DNA of 64,000 nucleotides from Streptomyces althioticus (GCA_014649355.1 BMSW01000009.1:1-64000), one strand, 5' to 3'; positions 8,630 to 17,748 are shown, counted from the stretch's first letter. A program made the numbers and translations. Notes: generated from the sequence alone by a model not told the origin.

Positions 8630-9620
8630 ATGCGCATGTACAGGATGTCCGAAACCGGCCAGAGCACCCTCGTCGAGGGACCGGTTCCCACCCCCGGCAC
8701 CAGTCGTACTGGTGCGGGTCCACGCCACCTCGCTCAACGCCCGCGACCTGTTCATGCTCGACGGCCGCTACCCGGTGCCCGCCGACCGCGTGCCGCTGTC
8801 CGACGCCGCCGGCGTCATTGAGGCCACCGGCCCCGGCGCGACCCGATTCAAGGCCGGTGACCGGGTGGTGAACTCCTTCAACCCTCTCTGGTTCGGCGGC
8901 ACCCCCAGCGCACACCCGGCCAGAACTACCACACCGACCTCGACGGGTGGCTGGCCGAATACGTCGCCATCGACGAACAGCGGCTGGTGTCCAAGCCCGA
9001 GCATCTCGACTGCTGCCACCCTGCCCTGCGCCACCGTCACCGCGTACTCGGCGCTGGAAGGAGTCGGCCCGGGGGTCACGGTCCTGGTCCAAGGGTGGGG
9101 CGGCGTCTCACTGTTCGCGCTCCAGCTCGCCCGCGCCGCCTGCGCACGGGTCATCGCCACCACCTCCAGCGAGAAGAAGGCGGCGCGACTGCGCGAACTC
9201 GGCGCCAGCGATGTCGTCAACTACCGCACCACCCCGCAGGGGGGGGCGACGAGGGCCGCAGGCTCACCGGCGGACAGGGGCCGACGTGGTCGTGGAGGTC
9301 GGCGGTGTGGGGACGATCGCGCAGTCGATCAAGGCCGCCGCCTACCGCGGCACCATCTCGATGGTCGGCCACGTCACGCTCGGCGGCGATGCCGAACACG
9401 CATCGCTGGATGAAGTCCTACTGGCCCTCACCTACAACATGACATCGGTGCGCGCGATCGGCGGCGGCAGCGGCAGCGATCGGAGGACATGAACCGGGTC
9501 TTCACGACGCACCAACTGCACCCGGTGATCGACCGCGTCTTTCCGTTCGAGGAAGCACCCGACGCAGCAGCCCACCTGGCCAGCGGCGCCCACTTCGGCA
9601 AGGTCGTCATCAGCCATTGA
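8630..9620 (+). pseudogene. Zinc-independent quinone/alcohol oxidoreductase pseudogene (several frameshifts)
   Basis: A second medium-chain dehydrogenase relative starts at ATG 8630 (MRMYRMSETGQSTLVEGPVP) after AGGGA. The frame breaks near 8695, continues as VHATSLNARDLFMLDGRYPV, breaks near 8920, near 9010 and in the G-run at 9240-9246, and breaks again near 9470. The final piece FPFEEAPDAAAHLASGAHFG leads to a TGA at 9620. GWGGVSLFALQLARAACARV is the nucleotide-binding loop. It lies in tandem with the broken dehydrogenase just upstream, so the two may once have formed one catabolic unit. It cannot be translated as one protein. Confidence 0.85.
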
Positions 9621-9955
9621 ACCGGATACACCGGACGAAACTTCGCCGGCATCGGCGGTGGCAGGACAGCAAGTGGCCGCAGACCATCCCGACTCCGGGA
9701 GATCCTGCGGGTCTCAGTCGTATGCCTCGCCCCCCGTCCGACGTCTCGGTCGTCGCCGCTGTCCGGGCCGCGTACCTCGTCCTCGGTCACGTCGCATGCA
9801 TCGTCCGCGCCGCTCATGCCCCTGCTGACGTAGGCCCTCGACATCACCCGCCTGGAGCGGCGAGCCGCGTTCGCGGTCCCGTACCGGCGTCCGCCTCAAC
9901 GACACCGCTCCAGCGATGTGGTGCGCGTCTCGAGCTCACGCCCACCACCGCTGTT
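9621..9955. other. Non-coding stretch between pseudogene and recombinase set
   Basis: No open frame here has recognisable sequence or convincing start. A short stretch near 9838-9900 could be the tail of a lost gene but I cannot name it. If the recombinase set is a discrete element, its left end should lie here; I could not find a repeat matching the sequence around 16060-16080. Confidence 0.4.
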
Positions 9956-10426
9956 TCACTCGACTTTCGATGTCTTCGTTGAGCCTCGTTCTTGGCGCGA
10001 TATCCGTCGCCGCGGCGCTGGCAATCGGGCGACGTTTCCGGACTGCCCGAGTTCCTCACGAGCCTGGTCGAGCTCCAGGCTCAGTTCGGCGATGATCCGT
10101 CGCAGCGTGGCACCAGCGGCCCGCTCCTTCGCGAGCTCCTCGGCGATGGCCGCCACCTTCTCCATCGCCTCGGCGTACTTGTCGGCCAGTTCCTGCATGG
10201 CTGTCGGTGTGGCGCTCTGCGCCTTGACGCGTGCCTGGAATTCCTCGACGAGGTCCTTGTGGTCGCCGTAGGCGACATCGCGCCGGAGTCCGGACTCACG
10301 AAGCAGTTCGGAGGCGGTGAGTTTCCCGGAGGATGACCGCAGGGGCGTGCCGGCCAAGAGGCGGTCGGCTGCGGTCCGAAGCGCGGCGCGTTCGGTTTCC
10401 CTGTTCCGCGGGCGTCGGCTGGTCAT
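9956..10426 (-). CDS. Small helix-turn-helix/coiled-coil accessory protein of the recombinase set (TnpC-like)
   Basis: A 156-residue protein whose ATG overlaps the stop of the recombinase upstream (ATGA). Residues about 35-70 (GKLTASELLRESGLRRDVAY) look like a helix-turn-helix. Residues about 75-130 are a long heptad-rich coiled coil (AEAMEKVAAIAEELAKERAA onward). The tail is basic. Tn554-type transposons carry a small third protein, TnpC, after two tyrosine recombinases, and many actinobacterial recombinase sets end with a comparable small protein. Inference: it binds the element's DNA or orients the recombinases. No catalytic motif is visible. Confidence 0.6.
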   Translation of the reverse strand: MTSRRPRNRETERAALRTAADRLLAGTPLRSSSGKLTASELLRESGLRRDVAYGDHKDLVEEFQARVKAQSATPTAMQELADKYAEAMEKVAAIAEELAKERAAGATLRRIIAELSLELDQAREELGQSGNVARLPAPRRRISRQERGSTKTSKVE

Positions 10427-12567
10427 GCGGTCCTTTCCCTGGCGTCAGGGGCGCCTTGTACTTGGTGGCGGTCGATGATCCCCGACAGTTGCGCGGCCTG
10501 CGCCGCCGCGCGGTCGCGTCGGGGCTTGGGGGCGATCGGGTCACCTGCGTCGGCCTGGTGCCGATCGCGTCGGCGCTGCACGTCTTCGATGTCACGGTCG
10601 GTGTAGGCGAGGTTGGCGCACGACGATCGGCACTCCGACTCGTCCGGCGTGTCATCGTCCGGCAGTCCGAGTGCGAGCTTGGCCTTGCGGCAGGCGGCCG
10701 TGGCCGCACGCCATACGCACGTCATGCCCTGTCCGTGATAAATCGCGGGATCCATCTGTTCCAGGAGGCGTTCCGCGCTGCCGGCGCTTGTCACCACTCG
10801 GCCTTCGAACGACGCGGTGCGCTCCACGCGGGCCCGGTACTCATCGGCAGAAGGACCGCTGACGTGCTCACCGGCCGCGAGACGCTGGCCGTTCCGTTCG
10901 ACCTGGTCGATGATGAACTCGAGTTTCTCCACGGCGATGTCGTGCAGCCAGGAGGGGTCGGCATACCCAGCATAGCTCAAGGTTACTTTTGTGTGAATAT
11001 GGCCGTATTGTAGTGCGGCTGCGATCAGTCCCCGCGGCTTGCGGACGATGAAGCGGGCCAGGGTGCGGCGGTAGCGGTTGGCGTTGATGCGGCCGGCAGG
11101 GTCGGCCGGGATGGGGGCACCGCGATCTGCCCTGCGGTAGGTGGAGTTAATCCAGGAGATCAGGTCCTGGATGTCGTCGTTCATGGCTCGACCTGTGCGT
11201 GCGTTGACGGTGGCGGGACGCTCGCCGTGGGCGCTGATCAGACTTGAGGGAAAGAGCAACGGAAGATCGTGCAGCTCCTCCAGGAGGCCGATGGCCGCGT
11301 GCACCACATCCACGACGACCCACGGGCGCAGGGGCTCGGAAGCGTCCGGCTGGTCGGGGACGCGGTTGAAGCCCTTGCCACGGAAGCCATGGACCAAGAG
11401 CTCCCCTGTCTCTTCGTCGGTGTCACGGCAGCCCCGGCGCAGATTGAGAACCTCGCCGGGGCGCATTCCGGAGAGGTAGCAGACCGCCGTGAACAGTGCG
11501 GCAGACAGCAGCCGTACCAGGGTGGGGAGTTCCCCGATAGCGATGGGGTGCTCACGCCAGGGACGGCCATGGATCTGTCCGGTGATGCGGCCGACACCGG
11601 AGAAGTGAGCGACTGGCAGACCGCTGTCGACAAGGAGATCCAGCATGGCCGCGGACACCCCTTGGCGGTGCTCCTTCCGGCTGCCCATGAGCCGTTTTAT
11701 GTGCCCATAGTTGATACCTCCCCCGACGTGGCCGGGCAGGGCGATGCCCTGTTGACGACAGCACGAGAGGTATGCGCGAAGCCGTTCCTCCCGTGTGCCG
11801 GTGTACCGGACCTGCGAGATGTGCTTCCCGGTCTCCAGTTGCTGGTATTCGTGCCAGGCGTCGCGGATGTCGGGGCCGACTTCCTCGATCATCACCAGGG
11901 CCCAGGCCAAGAGGGCTTCCATGGTGTCGTCGGCGATGCGGGGGGTCTTGTTCTCGCGTCCCGTCCCCGCCAGCGCTCCGACGACCTCTTTGGCGGTCTG
12001 GCCTGCCCAGGGAAAGTCGCAGTCGAGGCGGCACTGGGCGGGCATGTGCTCGCTGAAGAGCCACAGCAGGCGCACCGCGGTGATCAGGTCCGACTTTCGG
12101 CGGTCGTCGCGGTCCAGGCCCAGAACGTAGGTGCGGAAGCTCGCCAGGTCGGCGTCGCTTACCTCGGAAAGGTCGCGGCACCCCTGCTCGTCCAGCCAGA
12201 GCGCCAGGACTCGCATGTCGATGACCCAGTAGGGGAAGCTGCCGACGCTGGCCTGCTCGGCCGGGCGCTGCCGCCCGCCCGGTTCGACCGGGACGGGGTG
12301 GTCCAGGGCGGCCAGGAAGAACGTACGGAAATGCTGACGCAGCGCGGCAGGGAAGGTGGACCAGGAGATGGCCGAGATCTGCAGGTGCGCGTCACGATGG
12401 GCCGGCTGGACATGCCATTGCTCGTCTCCGAATCGCGACATGCGCGAGGGCGGGGTACCGATCCGTACCGGTCGGTTGCGGAGGATGAGGACGTCGTCGG
12501 CAGGCCAGAGCGGCTGCCCCGGAAGGCTGCCGCCTCCTGGCGCGGAAGTGGCCGAGGGCACGGTCAT
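10423..12567 (-). CDS. Third tyrosine recombinase of a three-recombinase set
   Basis: A 714-residue protein. The ATG at 12567 overlaps the preceding stop at 12564 (ATGA); the frame extends further upstream but only inside the previous gene, so the coupled ATG is chosen. The catalytic domain has the first Arg in YLSGMRPGEVLNLRRG. The box usually HxxR reads NRYRRTLARFI, so the His is replaced. Then come GHIHTKVTLSY with the histidines and the nucleophilic Tyr. The C-terminal extension has cysteines (CVWRAATAAC, CRSSCANLAY) that could form a metal site. Such large variants are typical of recombinases working in groups of two or three. Role: strand exchange for movement of the element; partner specificity is unknown. 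Confidence 0.75.
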   Translation of the reverse strand: MTVPSATSAPGGGSLPGQPLWPADDVLILRNRPVRIGTPPSRMSRFGDEQWHVQPAHRDAHLQISAISWSTFPAALRQHFRTFFLAALDHPVPVEPGGRQRPAEQASVGSFPYWVIDMRVLALWLDEQGCRDLSEVSDADLASFRTYVLGLDRDDRRKSDLITAVRLLWLFSEHMPAQCRLDCDFPWAGQTAKEVVGALAGTGRENKTPRIADDTMEALLAWALVMIEEVGPDIRDAWHEYQQLETGKHISQVRYTGTREERLRAYLSCCRQQGIALPGHVGGGINYGHIKRLMGSRKEHRQGVSAAMLDLLVDSGLPVAHFSGVGRITGQIHGRPWREHPIAIGELPTLVRLLSAALFTAVCYLSGMRPGEVLNLRRGCRDTDEETGELLVHGFRGKGFNRVPDQPDASEPLRPWVVVDVVHAAIGLLEELHDLPLLFPSSLISAHGERPATVNARTGRAMNDDIQDLISWINSTYRRADRGAPIPADPAGRINANRYRRTLARFIVRKPRGLIAAALQYGHIHTKVTLSYAGYADPSWLHDIAVEKLEFIIDQVERNGQRLAAGEHVSGPSADEYRARVERTASFEGRVVTSAGSAERLLEQMDPAIYHGQGMTCVWRAATAACRKAKLALGLPDDDTPDESECRSSCANLAYTDRDIEDVQRRRDRHQADAGDPIAPKPRRDRAAAQAAQLSGIIDRHQVQGAPDARERTA

Positions 12568-14426
12568 CGAAGATCCAGCCTTCCGGCGAGCAGGTCGTCG
12601 ATCAGTTCGCTCTGCCCGTCGCTCAGCTTGGCGCGGGCCTGCTCGCGCTCGGCAGGGGTGTAGTGACGCAGGATGTCCTCCAGCCGGTCGGCAGCCGCTT
12701 GGTATTTCGCGTGCCAGGTCGCGGGGTCGGAGTTGGGGCGGGTGGCGAGAAGACGGTCGCGAACAACGATCTGGACCGGCAACTGGTGTGGGAGCGCACG
12801 AGCGTTCCCGCAGCCAAGGCATGCGAAGAACGACGCCGTGCACGGTGTCCCCGGCGGCGTGTCAGGCCCGGCGAGGTGATCGACGCATCCGGTCAGCACC
12901 GTGTCCTGGTCTCCGGCCAGCAGCCGCTTCATGACTTCCGGGTCGAGCCCGGCCTCCGCCGCTGCCGCCTCCAGGCCCCGAGCCGCGCGGTCGAGGAAGG
13001 CCGGGGTGAACACCGGGACTTCCATCGCTGTGCGTCCCTTCGCGACCTGTTCGCGCAGCGCCTTGCCGACCACGGAACGGCTCTGCTCCTGCACCGTGCG
13101 GCTGCGCTTGAGGTAGTGGTCCCGCAACGTTTCGCGGCTGTGGGCGACCGGGCGTCGCTTCAGCTCCAGCGCGCTCTGACGGATACGCCGCACCTGCACG
13201 ACAGGGGGCCCTCCGGCGACAGCTTCGCGCATCGAGGGGAAGCCCCTCGTCTGGCTCCAGTGCTTCACGTGCACCTCCGTGTTCCACATGTCCCTGCCGA
13301 ACGCGGAACGACGCTTCGGGCTGTAGCTGACGAACGCGCGGGTCGCTCCGCTGAGGCGGCGAGCGGTCTGTGTCAGCTCCAGCAGCAGCTGGTACACCCG
13401 CAGCGGCGAGAGGAAGAGCCGGGGCTCGGTGTCCTCGGATTCGGCCAGCTCGCGCAGGGAGGCGGGGAGATCCTCAAGTGCGACGACCATGTACTCACGG
13501 TCGGGGCCGCGGCGCGGTTTGGTCTCCTCGACCAGGGCCACTGCTTGCGCCGACACCCTGCCGTCGGGCCGGGTGTGCAGAGCCGGCCACGTCTTGACAG
13601 TGCCGAAGTTCTCCGCGGTCAGCGCGCTCAGCAGAAGCGCGAAGGCCGTCGACTCGTCACGGGTGAGGCTCAGCATGCCGCTGATGGCCATCGCACCACC
13701 GAGCCGGGACACCTCGTCCCGCAGGACACCGGATTCGTTCCGGGGCAGATCCCCCGTCGTGGCGTACTCCTCCAGCATCCTTCCCAGAGCCTCCTCCCGG
13801 CTGCCCGCTATGAGTTCACCGTCCCGGAAGCGGGCCAGAAGCCGCACTCCCACACGGATGCGGTCCCGGCTGATACGAACATCACGACGCACAGCGGTCA
13901 TGATCTGCTGCCACTCGTGGTCGCTGTACGCCATGACCTGCGTTGCTTCCGCGGCGGCGGGAAGCCGTGTACGCAGGAGATCGTGAAGGGCCTCTTCCGT
14001 CAGGTCGTCGCGCTTGCGCATGAGACGCCGCAGCGCTTGTAGGTACAGCCGCAGGCTCGTCGGATGGTCCTCGTACCGGTCGCGAAGGATCTGGAAGTGT
14101 TCCGGCGCCAATTCGCCGGGCGTCGACGGCACCCGGCCGGCGTCCGACAGCACCACCGTGAAGCGGCGCAGTACCCAGTGGTACTTCTTCGCCGTGGCCA
14201 GGCGCTTACTGCCGCCACGCGCACCGCACTGAGCGGCCAGCAACACGGCCATCCACCGCTGCATCGCGAGCGGCGCCGGGAAGGACGAAAAGTCGAGGGT
14301 GTGACTCTTCCCGCTCTGCTCCTCGTAGAAGACCACCCTGGTTTGATCCCCGTCGGCGGGCAGCCGGTCAGGAGGCTGCCAGTCCGAGGGCGGCTGGGAC
14401 GCTCGTTGGCCACCTCGCCTACTCAC
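12564..14426 (-). CDS. Second tyrosine recombinase-like protein of the set (catalytic residues degenerate)
   Basis: A 620-residue protein starting at GTG 14426, which overlaps the upstream stop as GTGA. The C-terminal region keeps the general shape of a tyrosine recombinase: RRIRQSALELKRRPVAHSRE corresponds to the HxxR box with Arg in place of His, and RETLRDHYLKRS contains the candidate Tyr. Where the first catalytic Arg should be, the sequence reads LLLSALTAENFGTVK, so I see no equivalent Arg. A cysteine-rich segment follows (TASFFACLGCGNARALPHQL). In comparable sets the middle protein is often the most divergent. It may act mainly as a structural or DNA-binding partner. Confidence 0.65.
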   Translation of the reverse strand: MSRRGGQRASQPPSDWQPPDRLPADGDQTRVVFYEEQSGKSHTLDFSSFPAPLAMQRWMAVLLAAQCGARGGSKRLATAKKYHWVLRRFTVVLSDAGRVPSTPGELAPEHFQILRDRYEDHPTSLRLYLQALRRLMRKRDDLTEEALHDLLRTRLPAAAEATQVMAYSDHEWQQIMTAVRRDVRISRDRIRVGVRLLARFRDGELIAGSREEALGRMLEEYATTGDLPRNESGVLRDEVSRLGGAMAISGMLSLTRDESTAFALLLSALTAENFGTVKTWPALHTRPDGRVSAQAVALVEETKPRRGPDREYMVVALEDLPASLRELAESEDTEPRLFLSPLRVYQLLLELTQTARRLSGATRAFVSYSPKRRSAFGRDMWNTEVHVKHWSQTRGFPSMREAVAGGPPVVQVRRIRQSALELKRRPVAHSRETLRDHYLKRSRTVQEQSRSVVGKALREQVAKGRTAMEVPVFTPAFLDRAARGLEAAAAEAGLDPEVMKRLLAGDQDTVLTGCVDHLAGPDTPPGTPCTASFFACLGCGNARALPHQLPVQIVVRDRLLATRPNSDPATWHAKYQAAADRLEDILRHYTPAEREQARAKLSDGQSELIDDLLAGRLDLR

Positions 14427-16036
14427 TGGGCACCTCCTGGAGTGCCTGCCACGGCAACGGGCACGATGGTGGACCCGCCGTGCCGGGCAAAAATGCGCAC
14501 CAGCGAGTCCACCCCGGCTTGCTCGTCGTCATCGAGTAATGACATCAAGTAGGACAACTGCAGCCCCGTGAAGGGCTCCAGGTAGTGGTCCCGGGTGGTG
14601 TCCGGGTGCTTGTGGCCGAGCAAGATCGCCAGCTGTAGCCAGATATCCCCGAGTTGATCGCGAAAGTCTTCAATCTCCTCTGGGGTGAATCCCTCCAGCC
14701 GCCGCTCCTCCAGCAGGGACAGGATCGAGAACCACTTCAGGGCGAAGGAATGCCGGCACATATGGGCAGTCGCCCACAGTGGGCATTCGCGACGGATCCG
14801 CTCGCGCTCCTCCCCGGTCAGGCGCCCGTCCGGATCAGCTCTGCGCACCCACGCTTCCGCGACGCGTTTGTTCGCGTCGTCGAAGGTGTCCTCCCAACTG
14901 TGGACCTTCTTCGGCAGTCCGTTTACCGACAGCCACAGGCAGAGCGGCTCCAGCCCGGCGGGAGTCCGGCGAAAGAGCATGCGGCGCTCGTCCGGCGAGA
15001 GCACATCCAAGGCCGTCGCCGCCGGCCCACTGGGGCCCTCAAGATGGAGCTCGCCGGTCCGGGGGTTGTGGCCGGTGACAATCCGCACGCCGCGTAGCCG
15101 GTCGTACCGGCCCCGCCGCTGAGCTCGGCGGATCACCTCCGCCCGCGACCCCTCCAAAGGATCCGCATAGCCTTCCACCGACTGCAGTACACGTCGCGGG
15201 ATCCAGTACTTTCGACCCTCTTCACCGCCCTTGACGCACTTCGTCGCCAGCCACGCCTCCCCCATCCGCTCGCCGCCCGAAGCCGGGAGTTCGACATCCA
15301 GGACACTGGCCCACTCCCGAACCCGCAGACCAGTGCCGTAGAGCCCGTCAACAAAGGCACAGTCGCGATCCTCGTTAAACCCCCGCCATCCATCCCGACG
15401 GAGACCATCGAAGTCGAATCCACGCAGACCGATATTCCGCCACTGCTCCAGCGCAGCCCGCAACAACCACTTCACCTGGCGACGTCTCGAGCCCGCTGGC
15501 CTCAGCGGATCCCGGCGCTGCTGCACGTAACCGGGCCCGGGCCCCCAGGCGGCTTCGTCCGAATCGTCGGTCTGGACGGTCGGCACCGGATTGAACACGC
15601 CATAACGCGAACCGGCCCAGGTGTAGAAGGCGTTCAGGGCTGCGCTGTCCGTATCGAATGAAGTCGGTCGGATCCGTTCATCATTGCGCAGATCCGTGAT
15701 GCGCCAGTCCTTGAACGCTTCGACATCGCGTACGCTCGCGCAGTCCCACGACCTGCCGATCGCATCCAAGAAGTCCAGCCACACGACCAGCGCGTAGGCG
15801 TACCGCCGCCAGGTACTTGCCTCATGCGTTGCCATGCGCCCCGTACGGAAGAAGAGGTTGATGCGAGAGTCCGGCCGACCCGACGGAGAAGTGATCACGG
15901 GGGTTCCATGGCGTGCGCCGTTACGGGCCGCTCTGTCGAGCAGATCGCCGAACCTCAGAATGTCCGGATCATCGGTGGGCGGGGGTGGGACGGTGAAGTC
16001 ATAGAAGTCCACACTCCAGTGCTCCAGTACGTTCAC
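14423..16036 (-). CDS. First tyrosine recombinase of the set (complete catalytic motif set)
   Basis: About 537 residues from GTG 16036, preferred because GGGAGAGG lies a few bases before it; a GTG at 16054 is also in frame. A SAM-like N-terminal DNA-binding domain (residues about 60-150; WRRYAYALVVWLDFLDAIGR) precedes the catalytic domain. The first Arg is in YGTGLRVREWASVLDVELP, the HxxR box is HMCRHSFALKWF, and the second His and Tyr are in LLGHKHPDTTRDHYLEPF. All key positions are therefore present, unlike the next two proteins. It heads a unit of four overlapping genes. Role: probably the main strand-exchange enzyme of the element. Confidence 0.8.
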   Translation of the reverse strand: MNVLEHWSVDFYDFTVPPPPTDDPDILRFGDLLDRAARNGARHGTPVITSPSGRPDSRINLFFRTGRMATHEASTWRRYAYALVVWLDFLDAIGRSWDCASVRDVEAFKDWRITDLRNDERIRPTSFDTDSAALNAFYTWAGSRYGVFNPVPTVQTDDSDEAAWGPGPGYVQQRRDPLRPAGSRRRQVKWLLRAALEQWRNIGLRGFDFDGLRRDGWRGFNEDRDCAFVDGLYGTGLRVREWASVLDVELPASGGERMGEAWLATKCVKGGEEGRKYWIPRRVLQSVEGYADPLEGSRAEVIRRAQRRGRYDRLRGVRIVTGHNPRTGELHLEGPSGPAATALDVLSPDERRMLFRRTPAGLEPLCLWLSVNGLPKKVHSWEDTFDDANKRVAEAWVRRADPDGRLTGEERERIRRECPLWATAHMCRHSFALKWFSILSLLEERRLEGFTPEEIEDFRDQLGDIWLQLAILLGHKHPDTTRDHYLEPFTGLQLSYLMSLLDDDEQAGVDSLVRIFARHGGSTIVPVAVAGTPGGAQ

Positions 16037-16082
16037 GAGCCTCTCCCGACACACCCTGAACCGACAACTCAGAGGAGCCTAG

Positions 16083-16412
16083 AGAATCGCCGGGCACTGC
16101 GAGCAGGAGAGCGCCGTGTCCTGTCTGGTGCGCGAGGCCGGGGAAGAGGCGGGGCTCGGCATCGATCCACGGGACGTCGAGTTCGTCCACGCACTGCATC
16201 AGCTGCCGGGACCGGGCCGGCGGCCACGGCTCCAGTTGGTCTTCCGGGCCCGCGCCTGGACGGGCGTGCCGGAGGTGAGGGAGCCGGACAAGTGTCTCGG
16301 GTGGCGGTGGTTCGACCCCGCCGCCCTGCCCGAGCGGGTCGTCCCGTACACACGTGAGGCCATCGCCCATGTCCGTGCCGGGCGTCCGTACGCGGAAGGG
16401 GGGTGGGAGTGA
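16083..16412 (+). pseudogene. 5'-truncated Nudix hydrolase
   Basis: The open frame begins after a TAG at 16080-16082 and enters directly in the Nudix box: GHCEQESAVSCLVREAGEEA matches GX5EX7REUXEEXGU except that one residue is missing between G and E. Downstream family sequence is present (RDVEFVHALHQLPGPGRRPR, EPDKCLGWRWFDPAALPERV). The roughly 45 residues that should precede the box are absent, and the only start codons left are internal GTGs (for example 16116). Inserted recombinase genes lie immediately upstream. The gene should have lost pyrophosphohydrolase activity. Confidence 0.75.
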
Positions 16413-16509
16413 CGCTGCGAGCGCGCAGGTGACCCGGTGGGTGAACACCGTGTTGCCGCTGCGGTGGAGCACCGCGCTCACCGCCGGCTGCCCCGCCGGC
16501 CGCTCCCCC

Positions 16510-16962
16510 TCAGCCGCGGGCGACGGCCAGCAGGGTGAAGGCCGCGGCGATCAGGGCGAGGCGGCCGTAGTGGTAGCGGGCCCAGCGGTCGAGCTGCTCC
16601 CTCCAGTCGGCGGGGCGGTTCTCGGGCGTCCAGGTCTTGTTGCGGTTGTTGATCGGGACGAGCAGCAGCACCGACATGATCACGCTGAGGACGAGCAGCG
16701 CGGCCGCGGTGGCGAGGAGGCCGGTGCCGGAGTCGGGCTCGTTCCGGCCCGCGAACGCCCATACGGCGACGAGGACGCACGAGCCGATGTACCAGAACGG
16801 CATCACCGCGCCGAGCATGCGGCCGCCGTGGGCGTGGGCCTGCTGGGCGCTGTCCTCCGGGAGCGCGTCGATGACGCGGTTCATGACGAAGACGACCGAG
16901 AACTCCACGCCGACCATCAGGCCGACGACGACAACGGTGGCCACTTCGAGTGTGCCGAGCAT
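16510..16962 (-). CDS. DUF1772-type integral membrane protein
   Basis: A 150-residue protein from ATG 16962. It has four hydrophobic segments, at about residues 5-28, 48-68, 82-102 and 132-148, and the family-typical VPINNRNKTW near the third loop. DUF1772 includes anthrone-oxygenase-like proteins, but most members are uncharacterised, so no reaction is claimed. It is divergent from the TetR gene at 17062. The 99-base gap holds two matching palindromes, one of them overlapping the likely promoter of this gene, so it is probably the main target of that repressor. Confidence 0.8.
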   Translation of the reverse strand: MLGTLEVATVVVVGLMVGVEFSVVFVMNRVIDALPEDSAQQAHAHGGRMLGAVMPFWYIGSCVLVAVWAFAGRNEPDSGTGLLATAAALLVLSVIMSVLLLVPINNRNKTWTPENRPADWREQLDRWARYHYGRLALIAAAFTLLAVARG

Positions 16963-16988
16963 GTGATCCCCCTGGATCCGGCATTTTT

Positions 16989-17052
16989 CTAGCATTGCTA
17001 GCTGTTGGGTCAACGCTAGACCTGTCGATGCTCGATTGTCTAGCGGTGCTAG
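16989..17052. promoter_or_regulatory. Pair of CTAGCNNNGCTAG palindromes, likely TetR operators
   Basis: Two 13-base palindromes, CTAGCATTGCTAG at 16989-17001 and CTAGCGGTGCTAG at 17040-17052, have their centres 51 bases apart between divergent genes. A half-site GCTAG lies at 17015-17019. The right copy overlaps TAGGAT (17050-17055), a good -10 whose start point would fall on the ATG of the TetR gene, suggesting a leaderless mRNA. The left copy overlaps the probable -10 area of the DUF1772 gene. Autoregulation and repression of the membrane protein are inferred. Confidence 0.6.
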
Positions 17053-17061
17053 GATCGAGGT

Positions 17062-17640
17062 ATGTCGGTACAGGAACGCAAGCAGCGCGAGCGGGCGGAG
17101 CGGGAGCGGCTCATCGTCACCACGGCACGGGAACTCGCCGAGGAGCAGGGGTGGGACGCGGTCACGACCCGGCGGCTCGCCGAGCGGATCGAGTACAGCC
17201 AGCCCGTGCTGTACAGCCACTTCCGGGGGAAGCGGGAGATCATCGGGGCCGTGGCCCTCGAGGGGGCCGCGGAGCTGGCGGCGGAGTTGCGGGGCGCGTC
17301 CGCGGCGGCGGAGGGGGCGCGCGGGCGGGTCACCGCGCTGGCGCGGGCGTATCTGGACTTCGCCGAACGGAATCCCGCCGTCTACGACGCGATGTTCCAG
17401 CTGGACGGGGGGCTGGCGTTCGCGGCGGAGGACACGCCGGAGGCATTGAAGGAGGGGTTCGCGGCGTTGCTGGAGACGTTGCGGGACGTGGCCGGGGAGG
17501 GGGTCGAACCCGGGCGGTTCACCGAAGTGTTCTGGGCGTCGTTGCACGGGCTGGCGACGTTGACGCGGGCGGGGCGGCTGCCGGCGGGGGACGCGGAGGC
17601 GCGGGTCGAGCTGCTGGTCGGACGGCTGGCCGTCGTCTGA
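17062..17640 (+). CDS. TetR family transcriptional regulator
   Basis: A 192-residue protein with an N-terminal helix-turn-helix (DAVTTRRLAERIEYSQPVLY then SHFRGKREII), the normal TetR position at residues about 30-60. The remainder is an alpha-helical ligand domain of the WHG/TetR_C_33 kind (AYLDFAERNPAVYDAMFQLD). The ATG at 17062 follows a -10-like TAGGAT at 17050, which leaves no room for a ribosome binding site, so a leaderless transcript is likely. It probably represses itself and the divergent DUF1772 gene through the CTAGC palindromes. The ligand is unknown. Confidence 0.88.
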   Translation: MSVQERKQRERAERERLIVTTARELAEEQGWDAVTTRRLAERIEYSQPVLYSHFRGKREIIGAVALEGAAELAAELRGASAAAEGARGRVTALARAYLDFAERNPAVYDAMFQLDGGLAFAAEDTPEALKEGFAALLETLRDVAGEGVEPGRFTEVFWASLHGLATLTRAGRLPAGDAEARVELLVGRLAVV

Positions 17641-17748
17641 CCCGGGAAGCGTACGGGCCGCGTGTCACGGGGCGCACGCGTCACCCCCCGGGCACATGAT
17701 GGGTACGGAATGCGCCAGGCCAGCCCATGCAGAGGGCCAGTGATACGG

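Larger units (their letters stand above)
9956..16080 (-). mobile_element. Three-recombinase element (RIT/Tn554-like organisation), ends not defined
   Basis: Four genes on one strand overlap by four bases at each junction: three large tyrosine recombinase-type proteins and one small coiled-coil protein. The layout resembles recombinase-in-trio elements and, for the last gene, Tn554. The right side abuts a Nudix hydrolase gene lacking its 5' half, so insertion or a linked deletion ended near 16080. There is no cargo gene. I found no clear terminal repeat. Confidence 0.6.

Noticed and set aside
9621..16080. Terminal inverted repeats for the recombinase element
   Set aside because: I compared the sequence before 9956 with that after 16036 and found no convincing match by eye.
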